Positions 58,862 to 64,000 of a DNA stretch of 64,000 bases are shown piece after piece (positions within the stretch are counted from its first letter, which is position 1; each line of letters opens with the position of its first letter). The translations under genes and the position numbers were made by a program. Source of the DNA: Hymenopus coronatus (taxonomy: Eukaryota > Arthropoda > Insecta > Mantodea > Hymenopodidae); the NCBI GenBank assembly GCA_030762935.1, contig CM060880.1:13302501-13366500 (forward strand), in the 5' to 3' direction. Below the pieces are notes generated by a model that saw only the letters and a list, made by a program, of their open reading frames with translations, was not told the origin of the DNA and searched no databases.

Positions 58862-60360
58862 ATCACTGTTTATTGTAGTTTTTGCTTATTGTTATGTGGA
58901 CCAGGTGAAACAGGTATAAGGGTGACGAAGGAATGCAGATATTAGTTTGGAAATTTGTTATTATATTTATCAAATTAATGCTCACTTTTTTGAACAGTTT
59001 TTGCTTTCTTTACATGTATATATTGGTATATTTGTCCCTTATTTTTTACTCCTTTGTGAATTACTTGAACACTTATATTCTTTTACATCTGGTCAATTTA
59101 ATAGGGAACATTATATACAGTATTTAAGCTTTTAATACAGTTATGGTTTGGTATAGATGAAATATCTATACCGCCATATTGTTTTAAGAAAATGGACCAA
59201 TTTTTACTGCATTTTATTACTACTGTTAATGTAATAGGTATACAAACAGCATTAATCTTTCTGTGATGGGATAAAATACTGGTATAGGGATAGGTTCGTT
59301 ATAATGCAAACTATAACAGTTCATCACTGTCAATCAAAAATCAAAAAAGTTAATTATTATGTGCTCATAAACTAAATTAAATAGCAATGTATTTTGGATG
59401 CATATAGGAGAATAAAACTGTAAAAAGAAAAAGAAAGAAAAAAAAAGTAATTTAAATGATTTACACTTTAATACAATTTTAAGTAAAATTATTTAGCTTT
59501 GCAGATTGTTGTCTTTTATTAAAAAAAAAAGAGAAAAAAAAATATATTTGTGCATGATGTTAGGTAACAACAGTATTACCAAGTGCGATGTGTATGTTTT
59601 ATATACTGTTAAATACAGGGCCTAATCTGTAGTTGGAATTACGCAGTTAATGGGTGGTGTTGCCCCTCAGTCTGTCAAAGAAACATGGCAGCCAACCAGA
59701 TGCAGACAATCTTTTCTCAGTGTCCTCAGGAAGAGTTGGTACCCTTGCACTGGTTCTGTGATATTACTGTGATGATGGCCATGTTAATTGACGTGATGCA
59801 AAGGGCAATGCTGCCTATGAAATGGTAGAACTTTTGTCAGCTTGATATGGGACATACCTGTGGTTTCTTTCCTATTAGACTGTCAAATGAGGCCCTCAGT
59901 AATCTCTCTTCTACCTTATTTTTCATTCACAGTGTCACTATCATGGAAGCATGCAGATGTAGACATTTACTTATTAAGTTAGCTTGCATTGCTCACTTGT
60001 GCAGTTGATAGCCTACTAATATTAATTATATATTATTTTTAGACTTTATTGACTTAATAGTAAGATGATAAAACATTTTGTCTACTTCAATCACAGAAAG
60101 AAACTGTTGCAATCTGTCGTCAATTAATGGAAAATGTTTCAAATTTCAATTCAGTGTTTTAAAAATTGTTAACGGTGCTTACAAGGTAAAATAATCATTG
60201 TGTTTAGGGAGGTTTACCCTTCCTTACAATTATTTAGTTACTGTCTTTTTTTTTTTTCTCTCTCTCTCTCCTTCTTTTCCTAAAATCTTAAAGGAGTAAT
60301 TTCATGAAAATCTATTTCTCTTATTGTACGTGTACAATTTGTAAATTTTATTTGAACAAA

Positions 60361-60366
60361 AATAAA
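60361..60366 (+). terminator. Second candidate poly(A) signal AATAAA
   Basis: AATAAA about 1.8 kb after the stop, with T-rich sequence around it. It could serve a longer 3' UTR. Confidence 0.3.
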
Positions 60367-60399
60367 ATTTTCCACTCGTAATACTTGGGCATTTTTTCA

Positions 60400-61960
60400 G
60401 ACATAACCTCCCCCTGTCTCAACTCACATAAAACAAAATCCACAAATCTTAATTCCACATAAACCTTCTTGCCACATCCAAATAAATAAACCTTAAACAG
60501 ATGTCACAGACTGAGCTAGGAATTAAATTGCTAATATTCAAAATTGCACAGAGATAAGGAACTTTAAAGTCAGCTGTATTAATGTTTTCTGTGATCAAAG
60601 TTTTCTTAAGCAGCTTTTTTATCTTTTCTTTTCAGTTGCATGAGTTTTTTTGTGAATGATTTCTTTGCTGCATTTAGCATAAACCAGAGGTGGCTATTCA
60701 GGTGAAGGGGCATTTCACCAAGTATTTTCTCCTCAAAATATTTAATTTGAAACATCAAATGAGAGTGTAGACAGTAATAATGCAGTGTGCATCATAGCTG
60801 AGAAGGTGCTTACTGCCTCATAAAGAGGTCAAATTCATGTATGTGTGCAGATTATTGCTAAAATGACAACCTGAATGGCAGATTTGTTTCCCATAGGTAG
60901 GAGGAACTGCACTTTTGGTAGTTACATGCTTGCTTACGGCTCTGTGCATGCTGCACGTTCAGATTTCAGTTACATTATGTGAATCCAGAAGTGATATTGT
61001 CATATACCATGATTTCACCTTAAAATAAGGTCAAAGCTTACATGCTAAAATATTCCTTGTCTACATATGTGTATCTTCCAATTTAGAGGGCCAGATTTCT
61101 TGTCTAGGTTGGTATACCTACATTAATTTTTTTGTCCCCTCTCCTGCTTAGACAATTGCTGTGGATTATATCATTTTATTATTTGTTTCCATAAAGCCAA
61201 GTTGCTAGAGAAGGTTTTAAACTCTCTTTGTACAGAAGAAATCCTGACTAGAAAGAAAAGCTTTTTTAATTACTGCATCGAAAGATTACCACTCAATTTC
61301 TGATACACAAAGAAGAAAAAAATAGAATCTGATCTGCTTGCTCACATGTTTTTATTTTAAATGTTAGTTTAACTATTGTTGAGAGAGGAAGAGATAACTG
61401 TTTATTCCTTGGAAGCCACAACTAAACTGCTGTTCTCAAGATTCTGAATGGCAGATACAAGCATTTTCAGCAGAAGAACTTTCGATTTGAAACTTGTGCT
61501 GCTGTTGCCAATTCCTGGGCTAGATAAGGAATAAAATGTTGTGATCAATAATATGCAAGCTTGTTAAAATATAATTGGAACTAAAAGTTTTTGCTTCTGC
61601 AACTGTGAATGAATTAACAAGACAAAGTTACTTGTCTTACATGCAAGAGAAATAGCTCCACAAAAATCATGGGTTTAAAGACTATTTTGTTTGTTAATAG
61701 TACTATCAATTGCCAGGATCTGTCAGTATGGCCAGAATGCCAGAATTTCATTCCACAGGATTCAATTCATTCAATTGGCATGGGGATGTCACTTTTAAGC
61801 ACACTTTAAAACCATCGGTCTGGCCAGGTTTGAACCTCCGATGTTGGTATCAAAATACCAGCACCTAACCAACGGATGCACCCACACTGACAAAATCATT
61901 GAGGAGCACATTATGCATAGCAGTACATTGCATTTCCTTTTTTAAATGAAAAGACACAAA
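60400..61960 (+). other. Downstream stretch without recognised feature
   Basis: AT-rich; no further PDZ exon, repeat or RNA gene recognised. It is either 3' flank or intron, depending on use of the donor at 58398. Confidence 0.4.
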
Positions 61961-61961
61961 A

Positions 61962-63090
61962 AAAATCTGACATGTTCCATTTACATAACTTTCTCAGCTG
62001 TTCCATTTACCCAAGGTCGTGGGTTCAAACCCGGCGGTGGACGATGGATTTTTTCGTGCGTAAAAATCCTTAGCATGGCTTCCTTCGGAAGGGAAGTAAA
62101 GCCGTTAGTCCCGTGTCGTAGATTTACGGCACGTAAAAGAACCTCAAGCCTGATTGAGAGGCCTCTGAGCAAAATTAAGCGGTCTTTCACACCCAATTTA
62201 GAATGGGACGCTGAGAACCATAGTAGTTAAAGAGCGTCCATAAATAACACAACATTTTGTTCCATTTACAAACTATTCTTACAATAGATTATTCTTTTAT
62301 CTACATCTCTTTAACTGAGATAAACATTAGGAAAGTTAGTCTTATTACTTGTTTCCTTGTAGGTAGAAGAGAAATAAGGGAATCTATTAGGCTAAAGTTA
62401 TAGCCAAATCTTTCAAAAGCTGGTGGCTATGTGAAACAATTGAGGTTCGGTTTGCTTTAGCACGGTCCCATTTAACAAAAGTTAAGGCAGTTTAAAATTG
62501 AAAACAATAACAAGGAATATCTCGAAAATGATCAACTCTACAAGAAAAATGTGTATGATATAAATTATGTGTTTTAAGGAGATCTACATTTTTTGTGTGG
62601 TAAGCTTTTTTTCTATCTCTTACTGTTCAACCGTAATGCAAATTTCTGCAAAATTCATCCAGAATAAAGAGGTCTTCAGAGGCTATTCCCAGAAGATTCA
62701 AGATATACATTTTATTTGCCACACAAATATCTTTAATATAGGACATTTAATTAAAACCATTAAGCCATTTTTGAGAAAATCAACATTTTTGAAATTTTCT
62801 GCATGTAAAGGGTAGGGTGGCAGATTTTTCTTAAAGTTTTCATGTCACATCCTTGAAAGATACTGAACTGAAATACCAAGTTTGGTATTTTAATGACTTT
62901 TCATTTTTGAATTATATTCACAGATTCACAGACATACATACACAATACATGGACCTTTTTCTAATTTTTTTTTAAACAGGGAACCCTAATACGTGTATTA
63001 CCCATGAAATCTTGGTATCAAATTGTTGGGTGGAATACAATACCTTCTCCATACACTATGGACATAGTATGTCTAGAGAAAGTAAAAATG
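61962..63090 (+). repeat. Rep850 copy J, interrupted by a SINE
   Basis: + orientation from TCTGACATGTTCCATTTACA to CACTATGGACATAGTATGTC and TAGAGAAAGTAAAAAT. A SINE (62009-62262) splits its 5' part. Confidence 0.88.
62009..62262 (+). mobile_element. tRNA-derived SINE, family S1, 5'-truncated, inside Rep850
   Basis: Begins in the tRNA-like head at CCCAAGGTCGTGGGTTCAAA (box B present, A box missing) and ends GCGTCCATAAATAACAC. TGTTCCATTTAC borders it on both sides, consistent with a target duplication. Confidence 0.85.
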
Positions 63091-64000
63091 CAGAAAACAG
63101 GTGTGCTTTGATTGTATGCCTACCTTCTCTATGGTTATTTGCAAGCAGAGTCCTTTACCTCCAAAAGTTTTATGTATAGTGCCACATAGTCATGGGAAAC
63201 TTCAGTGTGTAACATTTTTTTCATTATGGAGGCCACATAAGCAATTTCAATGTTCTGTACCTTTGTCAGGAATGCCCATTTTTTTATTAAAGCAAGATGT
63301 TTCAGCTTGTGCATATATTACAGAATCTGTTATAACGCAACCAGAGCAAAAATTGATGGTGTATGTAGTATACAGACTACAGATGGAAAAAAACAATACT
63401 TTGAAGCACAAATAAAACTATTTAATTAAGACTAAGAGTGTTGAATATATACTTTGTTGTATCAAGTAAGTAAATATTCAACTCAGAATGGTAATTTGTG
63501 AGCCCTTCACCTGTTTTTAGACCAATGAGCCACCCCTGGCATAACCAGTTACAAAGTCTTTTGTCTCTTTGATTTGCTTATATTTTATGTAGACTTGTGA
63601 TATGCTAACAAGTTGTTTTGTGTGTGTTTGCCACATAAGCTAATTTTCTTCAGATTGGTTTTCTTAGCACTTAGGCAAATGATGTACTGTGTTTTCAGAA
63701 AAAGTTAGTATTGTTTTGTTTTGTATCAGCTATGCATTGTGATCTTTCATTAGTTTGGGAAAGTTGAGGCATTATGTATGCATTTGTTTTTAATAAAACA
63801 CTTTAATAATAACTCTGTTATAAATACAAAAAGCTGTAGTGTATTGCACTGGAATGCATGAAAAATGCACAGAAATCTTAGAAGCTATGTAATAATCAGT
63901 TTTGTGCATGACAGAAAAGAAGAAAGAAAGAATATAACTAAAACCAGATATGAAAGACCATAAATCTGGCAGCACATAGCACCAGTTGTAAGCTATTTAA

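Larger units (their letters stand above)
58575..60400 (+). other. Patj: Probable Patj 3' UTR of the read-through form
   Basis: AT-rich sequence after the stop at 58574 with no further PDZ coding match. Two canonical AATAAA signals are the best polyadenylation candidates: 58856-58861, followed by a T/GT-rich stretch, and 60361-60366. A T-tract followed by (CT)n lies near 60247-60272. The true end is not visible; if the donor at 58398 is used, this is intron. Confidence 0.45.

Noticed and set aside
58575..64000. Further Patj PDZ exons downstream of exon k
   Set aside because: I searched all frames for GLGF-like loops and GD-(I/L)-V-G/N motifs and found none; only SINE and Rep850 sequence is recognisable.

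Overview
The window is eukaryotic nuclear DNA: AT-rich, intron-dominated and full of transposable elements. It carries one protein-coding gene on the + strand, with 11 exons between 2647 and 58574. The spliced reading frame is a Patj/MUPP1-type multi-PDZ scaffold (PATJ/INADL/MPDZ family). About 729 codons are present, and they cover what I match by sequence to PDZ2, PDZ3, PDZ4 and PDZ5 of the vertebrate proteins plus linkers and a Thr-rich tail. The N-terminal part expected from the family (L27 domain and PDZ1) lies upstream of the window. The exon sequence and the repeat content (mariner, Penelope-like, tRNA-derived SINEs) suggest an arthropod with a large genome. A chelicerate is my guess; I cannot settle the species.

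Layout: 1-2646 is intron with two decayed mariner copies, the second ending almost at the first splice acceptor. 2647-6065 holds exons a-c (PDZ2 and a linker) with a LINE relic between. 6066-16175 holds exons d-f (PDZ3) among copies of an approximately 850-bp repeat (here Rep850) and SINEs. 16176-24748 holds exons g-h (linker and first half of PDZ4) with LINE, SINE, Penelope-like and Rep850 insertions. 24749-36580 holds exons i-j (second half of PDZ4, linker, start of PDZ5) with a nearly intact but dead mariner, a 1.0-kb inverted-repeat DNA transposon and several Penelope-like pieces. 36581-58160 is one 21.6-kb intron. 58161-58574 is exon k (rest of PDZ5 and, by read-through, a stop codon). 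58575-64000 is 3' UTR or intron with one more Rep850 copy.

The gene product is expected to be a cytoplasmic scaffold of the apical Crumbs/Pals1 polarity complex. Nothing else in the window looks like a functioning gene; the other coding matches are broken transposon proteins. The points of most interest are: (1) a strong in-frame splice donor inside the last exon, which predicts two different C-termini; (2) the abundant Rep850 family with a palindromic end; (3) a set of Penelope-like insertions with terminal inverted repeats and target duplications, several of which share a small stem-loop resembling a hammerhead-ribozyme core; (4) tandem tRNA-like units and several fold-back elements.
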